Below are positions 1-12,848 of a stretch of 64,000 bases of DNA, in pieces (the first letter of the stretch is position 1; every line of letters starts with the position of its first letter). Source of the DNA: Clavelina lepadiformis (taxonomy: Eukaryota > Chordata > Ascidiacea > Aplousobranchia > Clavelinidae); contig NC_135243.1 in NCBI RefSeq assembly GCF_947623445.1, forward strand, positions 6,698,501 to 6,762,500. Reading direction: 5' to 3'. The translations under genes were made by a program, and so were the position numbers. The notes below the pieces were generated by a model. It saw only the letters and a program-made list of their open reading frames with translations, did no database searches and had not been told where the DNA came from.

Positions 1-635
1 ATCACTTTATACACGTTGGGATAATGAGACCAAAAGTGAAGCCAACATTAGAAAGAAAGATAAATAAACTTGTTCTTTCGAAAAAATAACTCAGTGCGGT
101 GGTATTATTCTCTTATCGCCATTTAAACAGGCCTGGCCAACGTTATCATCGCCGTAATAGTACGAAAATGGAATGACGATTTCGTTAAAAAAACAACAGG
201 TTTGATGTTTATGTTATTGGCTTTAAGTAATTTTCACACGCTGTCTATTTCTCATAAGCTGTTGATTTATCCACCGTTATCATGGCTTATTCCTTAGCTG
301 GAAATAATAGCTGCATCGATTAAAAGACACATGTAATGCTACTGTATGTAGCACTCTGTATCCATGTTCTGATCGAGTGAGATAGACCAACAATCGCCTA
401 CATTTGTCTTAAACTGGTTCTAACGCAACAAACACTGTTCGGTTTATTAACAAAATTATTTTGCAGTTGAGAGTAGGCTACTCGGGAAGATTTGCAGGAA
501 TCATGCATGAGTTATTAAAAATGACCACATGTAACGCTCGGATAATTTCAAGAGAATTATTATAATCGATTTAAATTGAACAATGACACACAATAAATAA
601 ACCAAACAAAAGAGATAAAAAAACGTTTATCTTAC
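1..635. other. no gene resolved; probably intron of the SLC18B1-like gene
   Basis: The last resolved exon of the neighbouring minus-strand transporter ends at 636 with a good donor and in phase 2, so its coding sequence must continue to lower coordinates. I could not find the next exon here, so this stretch is most likely intron sequence. Nothing else was recognised. Confidence 0.5.
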
Positions 636-3600
636 TTTGCACCCAGCAACATCTCATTAAAAGTGGGCATCAACGCGCCACCGAAGAAAGCCCCATTTAA
701 AACGGCAGCAAGATACATGAGCCAAAGTTTCTGTTTATTCCAACCAAACAGATGCCGCAAAAATATCACAGGTCCAATGATGGCCATGGCAATAGACACT
801 CCTACCGTGCTAATCTCCATAATAAACGACTTTTTCCTGTAAAGTCGTCTGTTAGACGTTACCTGGCCTCACAGGTTAAGCATATACAGGTACTGTAGCT
901 GTAGTTATGTCATTTTCGTGCATTTATATATCTGGTAGAATTAAGTAGTAAAATTTCAACTCACCATCTGTCTGCGATGTATCCCCACAGTGGTGACATA
1001 CCAGCGTAGAAAACACTACTGACCAGCAACGTAATACCAACCATTACTGCGTCCATGTTGAACTGAAATGATGGAAAAAGAGATTTTTGAAATTAACAAC
1101 ATTTCAGAGATTAAATAAACTTAGCGGCGATAAATGCCAGTTAAAGGAAGCACACTTCAAAGAATCACCACAGAAAAAACGTAGCTTCCAGCTCTTTTTA
1201 TGATTAGGCCGCAAACTTTAAAACATTGGGTCGCGCATTCACGTACACATAAAGCAACTAGCAACTGACTATCCAGAAACAACCAAAGTCACACAAAATA
1301 GTAAAAAGTTGGGGAACCACACAGCAGATATTTTCATAAACGGCTCGTTGTGGCGAGAATCTTTGTTGTGGCACCGTAACAATATACACCCCTGCGCAAG
1401 CATTTATCAAAGTAGAATAATTTTAATACTTTTGGTAATTGCATCCCGTGTAATAAGTACTGTGCTTGACTGGATTACCCGGTAGACTGTAGTTTTAAAA
1501 AGCAATCAATGACATTTCATAAAGTTATCAAAGGTCTAAACATGTTCACAGGATAGTTGGGACTGGCAAGGACAGTCCATTGAGCGCTTGAAATTGAACA
1601 AATTGAAAGACCATCAATGAATTAATTTCATTGTACTTAGAACTGGAAGTCATGACACAGATAAGTTTATTTTTCTATCCAATTTAGCTACTTGCACAGA
1701 GGTATCCGATACGGACTGCAGTACCACGCGGATATGAATCACGCATTGCGAAAGGTAGCGTGATAGTCAGGCGGTGCCAAAATCGCAATAAACGTCTGCT
1801 CGTCTGCTGTTTTGCCCACTTTATAACTTCATGCATTAAATTCGTGTTAAAGGTTAAAGAATGGTCGGAGCTTTAATTTAACACCATAAGCTTATGCTGG
1901 CTTCATAAACACAACGAAAAAAGGTCAGTGAGCATTATTCAGCTTAAATAATAATTAATCGAAATTACAAGCCTTTGGTATAAAGTAAATGTTTGCGCAG
2001 CATGCAGCACATGATACTACATCCCATGAACTGCAAATAATTCACAAGTTGCAAACTCCAAAAAACAATGTCTTACACATGTGACTTATGCTTTGTCGAG
2101 CAAACATACTTGCATGCCAACTCAAAAAGATTTAATGATTTTAATATTTTACTATTTACTGTGAATAAATTTTACATGGCATGTTACCTGAACTCAAGAC
2201 TTAACCTTTGCACTAATTCTCTTAACCGACTTAACGAAATCTTGATTTGAGCAAGCATTAGTTTGTTTAAAGATGCCTGTAAGTTAACGAAAAGATATGT
2301 GGTGACTTTTCATACAAGTGATTGTGAAAAAGTTAGAATTTGAGTTATGTTACAACAAATTGGGATAAGTATCATACCTAAAATACATAAAAAACTGATT
2401 ATACAGAAAAAATGTCACAAGATTCCTTTCGAAAGCAACTTGTGAAAATAACACAAATGGTCTCCTCAAATCAAATTATGAATGTAGATGGTGTAGATGT
2501 AAACACAAGTCACCTGATCTTTCAAGAACTCGGCAATATTTGCAGTTAGAAAACTGTTTGCAGCAAAAACAAAAACAACGACCAATGTTGCAATAAACGC
2601 ACTTGAGTGGATTAAAAGGTAAAATGGAGGCTTTGATGTCACTTCCTTTTGAACTAAATAAAAGTGAAATATGTTACGACAGTTAAAGATTCTAACAACA
2701 AAACCACACATTGCAATTTTGCATCAATAATTATTCACTCAGACTGCAGCATTACGCATTACATTCACGCATACTGTTTGTATAACACAACTAAATAACA
2801 TATCCAGAAAGTAGAAGTAACCACAACTCACTTGGCACATATGGAAGCATATACCAACATAAAATAAGCAGCAGTATCTGAGCACCCCCAAGAACCATGA
2901 ATGGAGTGATGTAACCACCAGCCTGAAGAAGGACAAATTGCAAAATAAATAGGGTACTAGGTGCAGCTATATCACCAATATTCAGAAGTCAAGCACTGCA
3001 AGTAATAGTTATCATGAATCAAACTTCAAACACAGGATGTCAATCTGACAACTGCCATAACTCATGAATCATTAATAACTTTATACAGCTATTGTAAAGA
3101 CAAAAAAGCACTGAGTGTTTTACTTGCAAACTGGTCTAAAATAGTAATCAAAATTTTGAGCTAGCTGAGTATATATTTTGTAGTGGATGATGTACTCCCT
3201 ATAGAATATAAATATTAAAAAATAACATTTATTTCATACATTATGGGCTCTATGTTCCAGATATGAACCATAGTTATATTTATATGTTCCATGATATTGT
3301 GCATTGCAAATACCAAATGTTTATATGATGCAATTAGATCTTAGACAAATAGTTAGAAAGCACTCAAGAACAACTTAGAAAACACACCTCAAAACCATAA
3401 ACAATTTTCCAGCGTACTTACATCATAAAGGCCACCCCCGATAAGTGGTGCAATCATACCCCCAACTCCAACCAGAGCCTCCGAAATGCTCATTACGGTG
3501 ATGGCACGCTGCGAAAACTCTTGAAATATTATTGCAAACATGGCCGTGAAAGCAGTGCTGCTCCCAAAACCCATAAGACCTCGCGATACAATGCACAGAA

Positions 3601-6026
3601 TGAAGAACGGAAGCTTTGCAGAACTATCTAAGAATCTAAAAACAGTTTGAAGAAGTAGTAAGTTTGTAATAGGTAAATGCCAGACTTTTGGTTTGGCTAC
3701 TGATCTTCAGTTGCATGCTTTGTATTGCATAACTTATGAAGTATAATACCAGTAAAGACGGGAAATTTCATAATTAACGATATCCTAACAAACCATACCA
3801 TGCCTAGCATAAGTTTTTTTAGAACAGTATCATACTGACAGCTTTCTGCTTATTTTTGGTGAAATAAACAAAAAGTTAAACACACAATAATGAAAAAACA
3901 TTCAAAGGTTAAACTAACTTATAAACACTGGAATACAAGATGTGTGACATATAAAATTTGTCAAATGTATGTTGAAATATGTACCAATAAATGCAATGGT
4001 GGTACGAAATTAATGCGTTAAAACTTGAAAACCTTTGAATAGATTATTTACATTACAAGTTTTAAAATTATATGTTGCTTTCATGACGTGATCAGAGCAA
4101 TACGAAACCTTATTTTATGGATTCCATTTACAACATAATCAACCATGTATTTACTTGGCTATGATATAAACTATATACAATACAAATGTCAATTTTAAAA
4201 ACGAGGGAACAACATTAACAATAGCCTCCAATCAAATCAGTATACAAGTTATAAACTTGGATTTTGAGAATCAAACAAGATTGTTTGAAGTTTGATGTAA
4301 CAAGCATATATATATATACAAAGCAAATCAATTTTCAAACTACACACAGTAGTACAGTACCCATTGCAAATGCTACTTGGATTAATCGTAAGATACTTTT
4401 ATCGATCAATTTGCTTTTCAAAGCTATTGTAGACTGCTTGTTTAAACTGTAGTGTTCACAATCAAATTTTTTTTATGACTGGACTTCACAATTATCAACA
4501 TTTTTAAACCTTAATAAAAATTATAAACATAAAAACTAATTAAAAAAAATTTTGACACAAAGTTTACATGCAAATTAAAGTTTGGTCATTTTAGCGGTGT
4601 TGACATATATCTTACCACATGTATCACTATCAAAACACTTTGAAAAGAAAAATGTCAATAGTCAGTACTTATTACTTACCCAAAACATATTATGGCTCCA
4701 GTATTCCAAAACATGCCAGCAATAACACAGAATTTGGCTCCAACTTTAACAAGCTGTAATTGAAAAAATATATAAGATATGATAACATAAATAGATAAAA
4801 CAAAGATGTATCATATTATACAGTATTTTGTCAGAACAAAACAAGTAAAAGTGCACTTGATGTTTAAGATTCTACATACCACAATGCCAACGATTATTGA
4901 GGCAAGTATACCACAAATAGAATACGAGGCAAATATGAAACCAATCTGCGTTGAGGTTAGGCCTTTACTTGCTGCCTGTACACAAGTATGATGTCATAAA
5001 GTTAAAATCCCAAATTGAAATGCCACAATTTTTGTATCTAATATACGTCCAAAAAATCTTGAATTAAAAAATGATAAAAAGTAAGAAGTAAGCCGAAAGT
5101 ACAGATGTTATAGGGATATTTATTTATCCTATGATGCAATGCAATCTATGAACTTGCATTTGAAGCAAGGCATTATGGTAATAAAAAAATTAACATCTTA
5201 CCACTATAGGAAAAAAAGTAGCAATGGCTGAATACCCCATTATGTCGTTTACGGAAAGAAGAACAAGTGATATAAAAACTTTTAACTGTTTACGAGTGAA
5301 TCCAAAGTACAATTTTTCTGATGGCCCAATTTGTTCATCGATCTGCAAAAATTTATCGTATTTATATACATATACTATCACAACAGTACGATAATATTAT
5401 GCATATTATGACCTTAACCTTGATTTCACTTTGGTCATAATAACGTAACTTTTGTCTCGTGTCTACTTCTAGGATATCACATCGATGTCAGTTATAATGC
5501 AACAGCTCTTTCGTGGCTAACAAACAAATATACTCACACAAGTCACATCATCAACTCCTGAGTTAGACGAAATACTGTTGTTAGAAAGATCAGGATGAAT
5601 ATTATTACTGTCATTTGATGCATGGTCCATGCTGCCATATTTTGAATTGTCCATTCTGCTATATGCAGCAGAGCAACTTTTAGATAAATCTTCAACATCA
5701 AACAAACTCTTCGCAGTTGGAATTGAAATCGAATTGGAACGACGAAATATTGTGGTACGACCACCAGGGGTTCTAGAATGAGTTCTAGAACGGTTTCTGC
5801 GATGTGTTGAAACTTTGCTACCAATGCTTGCATAATCTTCACTTGTTAAATGCAATTCTGAAGTGGTACTAAATGCGCTATTTGTTGACAAACTAGCGGA
5901 AGATTGACTTCTATCAGGACTCTTATCATTGGCGTCGACCGTTGTCTCTTGTAAGAACCCATCCTTGGGGCTATGAGCATCAACGCTGGAAAAGCTGGGT
6001 TTATTTTCCTGTACCAGGTTGGGCAT
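636..6026 (-). CDS. SLC18B1: SLC18B1-like major facilitator transporter, 3' end beyond the window
   Basis: Multi-pass membrane transporter of the vesicular amine/polyamine branch of the major facilitator superfamily; human SLC18B1 carries polyamines. Nine exons join in phase: 6026-5538, 5342-5202, 4975-4880, 4753-4680, 3635-3422, 2922-2832, 2653-2514, 1062-965 and 836-636, giving about 514 residues before the window ends. The first 163 residues are a Ser-rich hydrophilic tail with an Arg-rich patch, longer than the human tail. Transmembrane segments follow. Segments matching SLC18B1 include ISLVLLSVNDIMGYS, a VGAKFCVIAGMF stretch, GGMIAPLIGGGLYD, SPLWGYIADRWKKS and LMPTF. The ATG at 6026 opens the first exon. 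The last exon ends in phase 2, so at least one more exon (the final helices) lies outside. The family is secure. Orthology to human SLC18B1 rather than a lineage paralogue is inferred. Confidence 0.85.
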
Positions 6027-7017
6027 TATTGGATGTGGTTTACCTAATAAATTGAATTTAGACCATGGTACTATAGATCGCTGAGAATGCTGATGCTAGA
6101 AACATTTATTATATATATAATATTAACATCGCGAAATATATAATTTATGAAATAGGCCTACCCATAAACTAAATTAGTATGAAGCCTCAACTTACCACCT
6201 TAAAATATAAGAAGTATAGGCTATGAGGCATTAATTAGGTCTAATATATGAGTCTATAAATATTTTTGGCAAATACGCTTTGATGTATTTATTTTTCCAG
6301 TAGCCAGGTCACTGGTAGACTAGCTATAGGCCCGACTGGAAAGTATGGCAGTTTTCAACACAAGGAATCTGGTGTGCAGAAATGCAAAATTAAATGTGCT
6401 ATCACTGAAGCCTTAAATCTTTGTTTATTTATTATAATATGGTGTTTAAGTAACTAGTTTTTCTTTATTTATTATAAATCAGCGGTAAAATAAAAAAGTT
6501 TGGCATGAACATTAATCTGGCATGAATCTCGTGCGTGAAGCTGTCAGAATTTCCACTAGTCTATGGGTTATGGGATTAGGCTACTTTGTTTGAGATGGCT
6601 TATAGGGCTTGAAACAACAACCAAACATTTAAATTTTATTTATAATGGTTAGATTAAGTTTGATGAAATATAGATTAGCATTGTGAATGATAAACTTCTA
6701 ATTAAGCCCATGCAATTAAAAACGTTCTAAACGTACAATTTTTGCGAATGAAATAGCCAAAATGCAACTAATTTTATGCTTTATTAATGGATAAATTAGT
6801 TAATTTAATAATAAATAATTAAACCATGGTAAATAAACGAACATTAGCTGCAAGATACAAACAGTCTGTATTTAGCCTATGTCTACATTGACTGTATAAG
6901 TCTTATGTATTTGCGGTTGGCAGCAGCGTTCTACTAGTCTAGGCCTAGCACTAGCAGTCTTGTCTAGTGTCTACTCCTCCTGGGTCAGCTACCGATATAA
7001 GCACAAGCTAGGCCTAT

Positions 7018-7234
7018 AGTACCTGTGTTGTGCCAAATTTTTTCGGGGCACTGGGTAATAGAGATTAGTTTGGTGGGAAGAAACTTACATGGTAAGAAAT
7101 TTAACTTAAGAATAAGAAAACAAAACTTACAAACTTAAAGGGAATACAAAGTTTTTGATCAGAAAACTTACGCTGACTCATGCGACATTATTATGTAAGA
7201 ATTCTCAGAACAAATTTGGCACTACACCGGTACT
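7018..7234. mobile_element. short non-autonomous inverted-repeat element (MITE-like)
   Basis: The ends form an imperfect terminal inverted repeat of about 23 bases. The left end reads AGTACCTGTGTTGTGCCAAA and the right end, reversed, AGTACCGGTGTAGTGCCAAA. The 217-bp interior has no ORF. A diverged second copy lies near 19608-19815 (right end reads CAAATTTGGCATTACAC), so this is a dispersed family. The superfamily is not assigned. Confidence 0.6.
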
Positions 7235-8769
7235 AGTAATATGGTTTCATAAAGTTTAACTCCAATCATCTCTAAAAAAAATTTTAAAAAAAAATCTCGC
7301 CAACAAGTAGGGTTCCGCAGTTGCAGGCAATTTACTGGTAGCACGGAAAACAAGCAGTCAAGTACCACCCAAAAGATTTACGAAATTGCGCAACAAAAAG
7401 AAACAACTGCAAAAACGGTTTATTTCGCTAGTAAAATTTGTGGAGAAAAAGTTTGTTAGATTGCATAACCGTGAGCAAATAACAATTTACTGCACAGCAA
7501 GTAACTTTTCTGAAACTTTCAATATTTAAAAAAGTCATTACAAATTAAATAATTACGCTTAGTTTAATGATTAACTTTAGAAACAAGCAAAGGAAAAGAT
7601 TTTTTGGAAAAAGTAGCAGTTACCATGGGTTAGGTAGATACCCACATATGAAACTTGGTTTTGTCTTAATCATGAATCGCAATCGTTTCGTGGAGGGAAT
7701 CAAAATTATGGAAATTTGGAAAATGGGAGTTTAGGAAAACATTATTCTAAGCTTCTGAGTCAAGTTAAATCTACAAAGGCAAGATTAATGTAAGTTTAGG
7801 TATTGAATTTCACAAAACCAAAAAATGATAACAAAGGGTGCACTGCCCTTGCAAAAAGATTCTTATCAATCTATCGGACGTTCTATTTGTCCATAATAGC
7901 GCGTTTGAGACAAAACAATACAACCTGTTGTTGTGTATTAGCATGAGCCAACAAAGATAAAAAGTAACTAAGCGTAAATAGTGTGTGAGTGAGTGAATAA
8001 ACGGAAAGAACTCGAAAAGGCCTAAAACGTGTCCAAAGTCAATAATAGAAATAACTTTCTGGTAATGTATTTTTAAAGCTACAATGAATTCTTACCCTCG
8101 TCTAAATTATTGATATTTAGTTAAACTAAGAATTTCTTTTAGTTAAGTAATGGTTGCATGCCTACCCATTTTTGTAAGAAATGCGTCAGATATTGCCTCA
8201 AAACTCAAATAGTGACATAGGTTGCACAAAATAATAGAGTCTACAGTTTTATTACTTTCTTTCCAATTTTCGACATTCCGTAAATTAATGTTGCTCAAAT
8301 TGTATCGTCTTGTGTGTTGCCAATTACTGTCTGGTGTCTGACTGTGGGAGTTAGAAAAGTTTCCTGCTAAAGAAGTCTACCGCAGAGGTAGGCTAGGCAA
8401 GGTAATCGTAATGATGACAATACCGTCGGTATCGGTATTTGTTACTGTTTGAAAAACGCAGTTCAGTTCTATGTACCGGTACTTTTGCATAGTGGATCCT
8501 GTTGAAAAAAAATTTTTTCCCCTGTTATACGGCTAGCTCTGCTACAGGTTAGCCTACTTCACGTCAAAACATAGGCTAAGCCCCTGTATGAAAAGTTTGT
8601 AGGATACGCCACCCTTGGCGTAAATATCAACTTTGGCGTTTCTGAGGTGGCGTCATAAAAAGCGCATCTATGAGCCTATAGGATTGGGTTTGGGACTTTT
8701 GGGTAGCCAGTTTATGAAAAAAGCTTGCTATGATGCTGCTGATTTAAACCTAAATAAAGCAAGTTATTC

Positions 8770-9069
8770 TCAACGTACAACAACAATATTGATACCATCA
8801 CATGGAGAATTTTGTCCTGGATAACATAATTTTAAACTGCCATGTTTAGCTAAAAATTTTTTAAGTAATTGCAACTTTTTTGCAGTGTATTCAGTTTGAG
8901 TATGGAGTCTATGTAATTTCCGAAAGTGTACGAAAACAAAATTTTGCAGTTTCACACGTAATCTTGCTGGTTTTGCCGTTTTCAGTTTGCTTGATTTTTT
9001 AAACGTAGACATCAGATGTTTTAGTATTAATTTATTGGAAGAAATTTTAGTAGTAAATTTAGCCTTATT
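8770..9069 (-). CDS. possible terminal exon of an unidentified basic protein
   Basis: On the minus strand a good acceptor (GTTTTGCAG) is followed by 99 open codons to a TGA at 8770. The peptide is Lys/Arg/His-rich and amphipathic (for example FVHFRKLHRLHTQ) and ends in GINIVVVR. No upstream exon was found and I do not recognise the family. A 300-base open frame after a clean acceptor is suggestive but could be chance in AT-rich DNA. A shorter plus-strand ORF overlaps it antisense. Confidence 0.3.
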   Translation of the reverse strand, partial: NKAKFTTKISSNKLILKHLMSTFKKSSKLKTAKPARLRVKLQNFVFVHFRKLHRLHTQTEYTAKKLQLLKKFLAKHGSLKLCYPGQNSPCDGINIVVVR

Positions 9070-9983
9070 CTGCAAAACTCTTCAAACATCACAGGAAGAT
9101 GCTAGGTAAACTAAACAAATTGCTTCAGTCATGCAGTATTTGAAGATTCAGTCTCTGGTGCGTAGCATTTGAGAAAATGAGTGGTATACAGGGAGATTAT
9201 AGTTCACTTTAAACAAGCTAAACAAAATAACTGCGTCCAAGCTAAATTTGATTGGAAATAATTAAGAACCGACGATAACATGGAAGCTGACTGGCCGATA
9301 TTGCTTTTTCTGCCTGTTTCCCTACCAACTATGAAGACTTTTCTAAATGGAAAATATTTTCATTACGACACGTGCATATTGTCTCAATTATTTCTCAATA
9401 CAAAGGCAAAACAGTAGGAAGGTAAATGTGCTTGTTAAATATTTTATTTTAATATATTCGCTTTAAATTGGTATATAAATACTTTTTCAAACACATTCTA
9501 TACTGTATCCTACTTTTCCATAGACTTTGCGAAACGTAATTTGCTTTTGATAACAATGCATTTTACCATAGAAGATCTTTTTTCTTACACTGGCTTTGCC
9601 GCATACCAATTCAAACCCAAGCAGAGAAAAGCGGTTAAAAAAGAAACTTACAAAAAAGGTAACTCCAACATAGTGGAGAAATCAATGCACTATGGTTCAA
9701 AAAAAGAGCTCTCTAGCTTGTTTCCTTCGTGAGATATTACAGCTTTTTGCCCAGGACATCAAAATTTACTTTTAGGCCTGAACTTTAGATTTTTCTGAAT
9801 TGGGTGAGTTTAATGTAATGGATTTTAATAATTATTGTACATACAGACTTGAAATTTGGTGTACAGTTAGGAGAAGAATCATGCTTGCTACCTACAATGA
9901 CTTTATTATATTGAACAAAAAGTTATCATTAAAATAGCAAATTTTTTGGAAAATTCGGACACTGGCTTCCCGACCCTACAAAG

Positions 9984-10270
9984 CATAGGTTCTTAACCGG
10001 TGGGCCATGACTCACTGGTGGGCCACAGAGCTATTTGGAAAATTGTAAAGTTGGTGAAAATTTTAGTTTTATTTAGTTGGTTACAATTTTGTAACATCCA
10101 AATTAGCATTGTTGTTTGATCAAATTATATGATTTAAGTGATAATGATTTATATGATTTTGTGTCGCCAAAAACTCCAGGTCCAGGTCCAAAACTTAGGT
10201 GATCAGCATTGAAAGTGGGCCACGAGCAAACGAAAGTGGGTCACGACTACAAAAAGGTTAAGAACCCCTG
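9984..10270. mobile_element. non-autonomous hAT-type DNA transposon
   Basis: A 287-bp element flanked on both sides by the same 8-bp target duplication CTACAAAG (9976-9983 and 10271-10278). Its ends are inverted repeats: left CATAGGTTCTTAACC, right reversed CAGGGGTTCTTAACC. An 8-bp duplication with CAGGGGTTCTTAACC-type ends is the hAT hallmark. There is no transposase. Subterminal GTGGGCCA/TGGGTCAC repeats are also present. Confidence 0.85.
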
Positions 10271-10889
10271 CTACAAAGGCTGCAGCCTGCAAGTGCAGTG
10301 AAATTCCCTTTAGCGTCATCTCTTGACTGTGACATGGTATGGATAAGCAAGCAGGGAAAAGCCACCAGTGATAATGCAATTTTACTTTTTGCAATTTCAT
10401 TTGACATTTGGAGAAAAAAAAACAGCTAATGCTAAAATTAGCATAAAAGTTTATAAAGTGAACTTTTGGAAAACACACTTGTCAAAACTTTAAAATAATC
10501 AGTTTAAAAGTACCGAGTACTGATTAAAAGTTTCTGAAAGACAACAATTCTGTACTTTTTTCCAAAAGAACCGATGGTACCAGTATCGGTACTGAAAAAG
10601 TAGTGTGCTACAGTAATTCGGTACAATAGTACATCCCACCTCCATCTACCGTACAGCATACGTGATGGTAACCGCTATAACACAATAAAAAAATAATGGC
10701 ATTAATTCATTTTAGGAGATCTATATGGGTAGCATTTAAGCTTAGACTAGTTTAATCGGTAATTAACTGCTATTAATATAATAATTTTGAAGCTGTTACG
10801 GTATTTTATAGAAGCCTTACTGATATAGGCTGTAGCTTAGCTGATAGCCCAGCAGGCGACCAAGACCTGTCTGGATAAAATTCTGCTCA

Positions 10890-12848
10890 ATGAAGATTTG
10901 TTTTGTACATGTAAAGATAAACATTGCATACGGACATGCTTTACCCCAAATAAATTTCAGAGCTCCATTCATTTCGGATGACCTGACGCCCAGACATAAT
11001 CAAGACATCTCTGCGCATCAATTTTCGTTTTCGTATAATCCAAAAAAGTTCAACAGAACAATCTCTTGTGAAAAAAAGGAAAGCAAATTGCGGGTGACGT
11101 GGTCAAGCTCGAAAGGCTTGCGCTTGGAAAGAGAATTGATTATTGAGACATTTGAGAACCCCGAATATATTTTGCATCAAGACGATGACCTCGACCAAAA
11201 TGATTGCAATGTATCCGGTGAAGTTGTAAATTCTGTTGGCAGTAAGGCAAATTTGTTACCAGAAACAAACATGTCTCACAGCAGTGCCCTTTGTGATGTG
11301 AAAGAAACCAAAACCAAAGAGCTGTGTGACCTGGCGGATGGAATCGTACCTTCACAGGAAAGCAGCCCATCCATGAAGTTTTCTCTATCAGATACTCCAA
11401 CATCCTCAGCAGCTAGCAATAAAGGAAACGGACCAGCTCATTCTACTACAAAACAATTGAGAAGTATCTCGTTCTTTTCTGGAAATCCCACAGTTGATAT
11501 AACTAATGGTATTATTCATCTTTATAAAATGAATTCAAAGATATCTGTAGGTGCTGACTTTCCTTCTCCAGAGACAGATACATTGTGTATGTTATCTGTT
11601 CCCGCATCTATTGATGCTCATGGCATTATGGAATTTGTTGCTCCCTATCGAGATGTGATCAGTAGAATGCGAATTATCCGTGACAGGACCCCAAACCAGT
11701 ACATGGTATTAATCACCTTTGTAACGCATCATAATGCATGTGAATTTTTTCTAAACATGAACAATCAACATTTTAGCTCCCTGATGCCGGAGGAGATTTG
11801 TCACCTTGCTTTTGTGGCATCTGTTGAGGCCGTTCCAACTTATGAAATGGAGAGAAAATCTGAAATGGGTTTTTTGCCTCCACCCAACAGCACAGAACTT
11901 CCAGACTGTATGGTTTGTTTGGAAAGAATGGATGAATCTGTTCAAGGACTTCTCACAATTTTATGCAACCATTCTTTCCATGCAGCATGCTTGCAACAGT
12001 GGGAAGATTTATGCTGTCCAGTTTGCAGATACGTGCAAACGCCTGAGCCTCAAAGCGATAACAAATGTATGACATGTAATGCAAAGGAAGATTTATGGAT
12101 TTGTTTAATTTGTGGCAATGTTGGCTGTGGAAGATATACATCTGAACACGCACAGCAGCATTTCATGGAAACTCAGCATAACTATGCTATGGCGTTAAAT
12201 GATAACAGAGTATGGGACTATGCTGGAGATTACTTTGTGCATCGTCTCTTTCAAACCAAGGAGGAAGGAAAGTTAGTAGAAAAGCAACTTGAAGGTGGTG
12301 CAGACCATGATGTAAAATTGCAAACTATTGAACATGAATGCATGCGTTTACTTACTAGTCAATTGGAATGTCAGAGGAAATATTGGGAAGAGCAGGTTAT
12401 TCTTGCTACAAAAAAGGCAACTTCAAACCCCAACGAAGCAGAGTTGGCAATGGAGAACACTATAAAAAGATGTAAAGATCTGGAACTACATACACTTGAA
12501 CTGAAAAAAGAGAAGGATAGTTTGTCGCAGCGCAACAAACACTTGTCCACCAAGATGGGTGGGGTATTAAGAGAATTGCAAAGTGAACAAGAACTTAACA
12601 AAGCATTGACACGAAATCAGGAAGATTGGAAAGCAAAAGTTGTTGAAATGGAAAACTGTTGTAAAAAGCAGGAAGATGAAATAAAAGATTTAAAAGATCA
12701 ACTTAGAGATGTAATGTTCTATATTGAAGCAAGACAGAAGATACAATCTGAAACGGACCAGGTACAAAGTGAAATAAAAGATGGTCAGGTGGTTCTTGGC
12801 CCATCAAGAAACAGTAACCAAAAAGAACGGAAAACAAAGAAAAAATAA
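10890..12848 (+). CDS. BRAP: BRCA1-associated protein, RING E3 ubiquitin ligase
   Basis: 652-residue single-exon homologue of BRAP/IMP (human protein about 590 residues), a cytoplasmic RING ligase that restrains Ras-MAPK signalling and retains nuclear-localisation-signal proteins. The N-terminus (MKICFVHVKI...) resembles the vertebrate start, supporting this ATG. An RRM-like BRAP2 domain spans about 192-310 (ISFFSGNP, IIRDRTPNQYMVLI). A C3H2C3-type RING lies at about 339-380 (CMVCLERMDES, CNHSFHAACLQQW, CPVCR). A UBP-type zinc finger is at about 392-450 (CMTCNAKEDLWICLICG, CGRY). A coiled coil runs from about 470 to 630, followed by a Lys-rich tail. All zinc ligands expected in the RING and UBP fingers are present. 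The absence of introns contrasts with its short-intron neighbours and with vertebrate BRAP. A possible ATTAAA poly(A) signal lies at 13282-13287. Confidence 0.95.
   Translation: MKICFVHVKINIAYGHALPQINFRAPFISDDLTPRHNQDISAHQFSFSYNPKKFNRTISCEKKESKLRVTWSSSKGLRLERELIIETFENPEYILHQDDDLDQNDCNVSGEVVNSVGSKANLLPETNMSHSSALCDVKETKTKELCDLADGIVPSQESSPSMKFSLSDTPTSSAASNKGNGPAHSTTKQLRSISFFSGNPTVDITNGIIHLYKMNSKISVGADFPSPETDTLCMLSVPASIDAHGIMEFVAPYRDVISRMRIIRDRTPNQYMVLITFVTHHNACEFFLNMNNQHFSSLMPEEICHLAFVASVEAVPTYEMERKSEMGFLPPPNSTELPDCMVCLERMDESVQGLLTILCNHSFHAACLQQWEDLCCPVCRYVQTPEPQSDNKCMTCNAKEDLWICLICGNVGCGRYTSEHAQQHFMETQHNYAMALNDNRVWDYAGDYFVHRLFQTKEEGKLVEKQLEGGADHDVKLQTIEHECMRLLTSQLECQRKYWEEQVILATKKATSNPNEAELAMENTIKRCKDLELHTLELKKEKDSLSQRNKHLSTKMGGVLRELQSEQELNKALTRNQEDWKAKVVEMENCCKKQEDEIKDLKDQLRDVMFYIEARQKIQSETDQVQSEIKDGQVVLGPSRNSNQKERKTKKK

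Larger units (their letters stand above)
6027..10889. other. gene-poor gap with transposon remnants
   Basis: The gap between the transporter start and BRAP holds an inverted-repeat element (7018-7234), a hAT-type element (9984-10270) and a possible unidentified exon (8770-9069, minus). Two stretches are rich in GGTATCGGTA/GTACCGGTAC-like words (about 8400-8490 and 10505-10635) and may be fragments of one repeat family. No other gene was recognised. Confidence 0.5.

Noticed and set aside
11140..12153. Several antisense and out-of-frame ORFs within BRAP
   Set aside because: They are shadows of a well-supported 652-codon coding frame.
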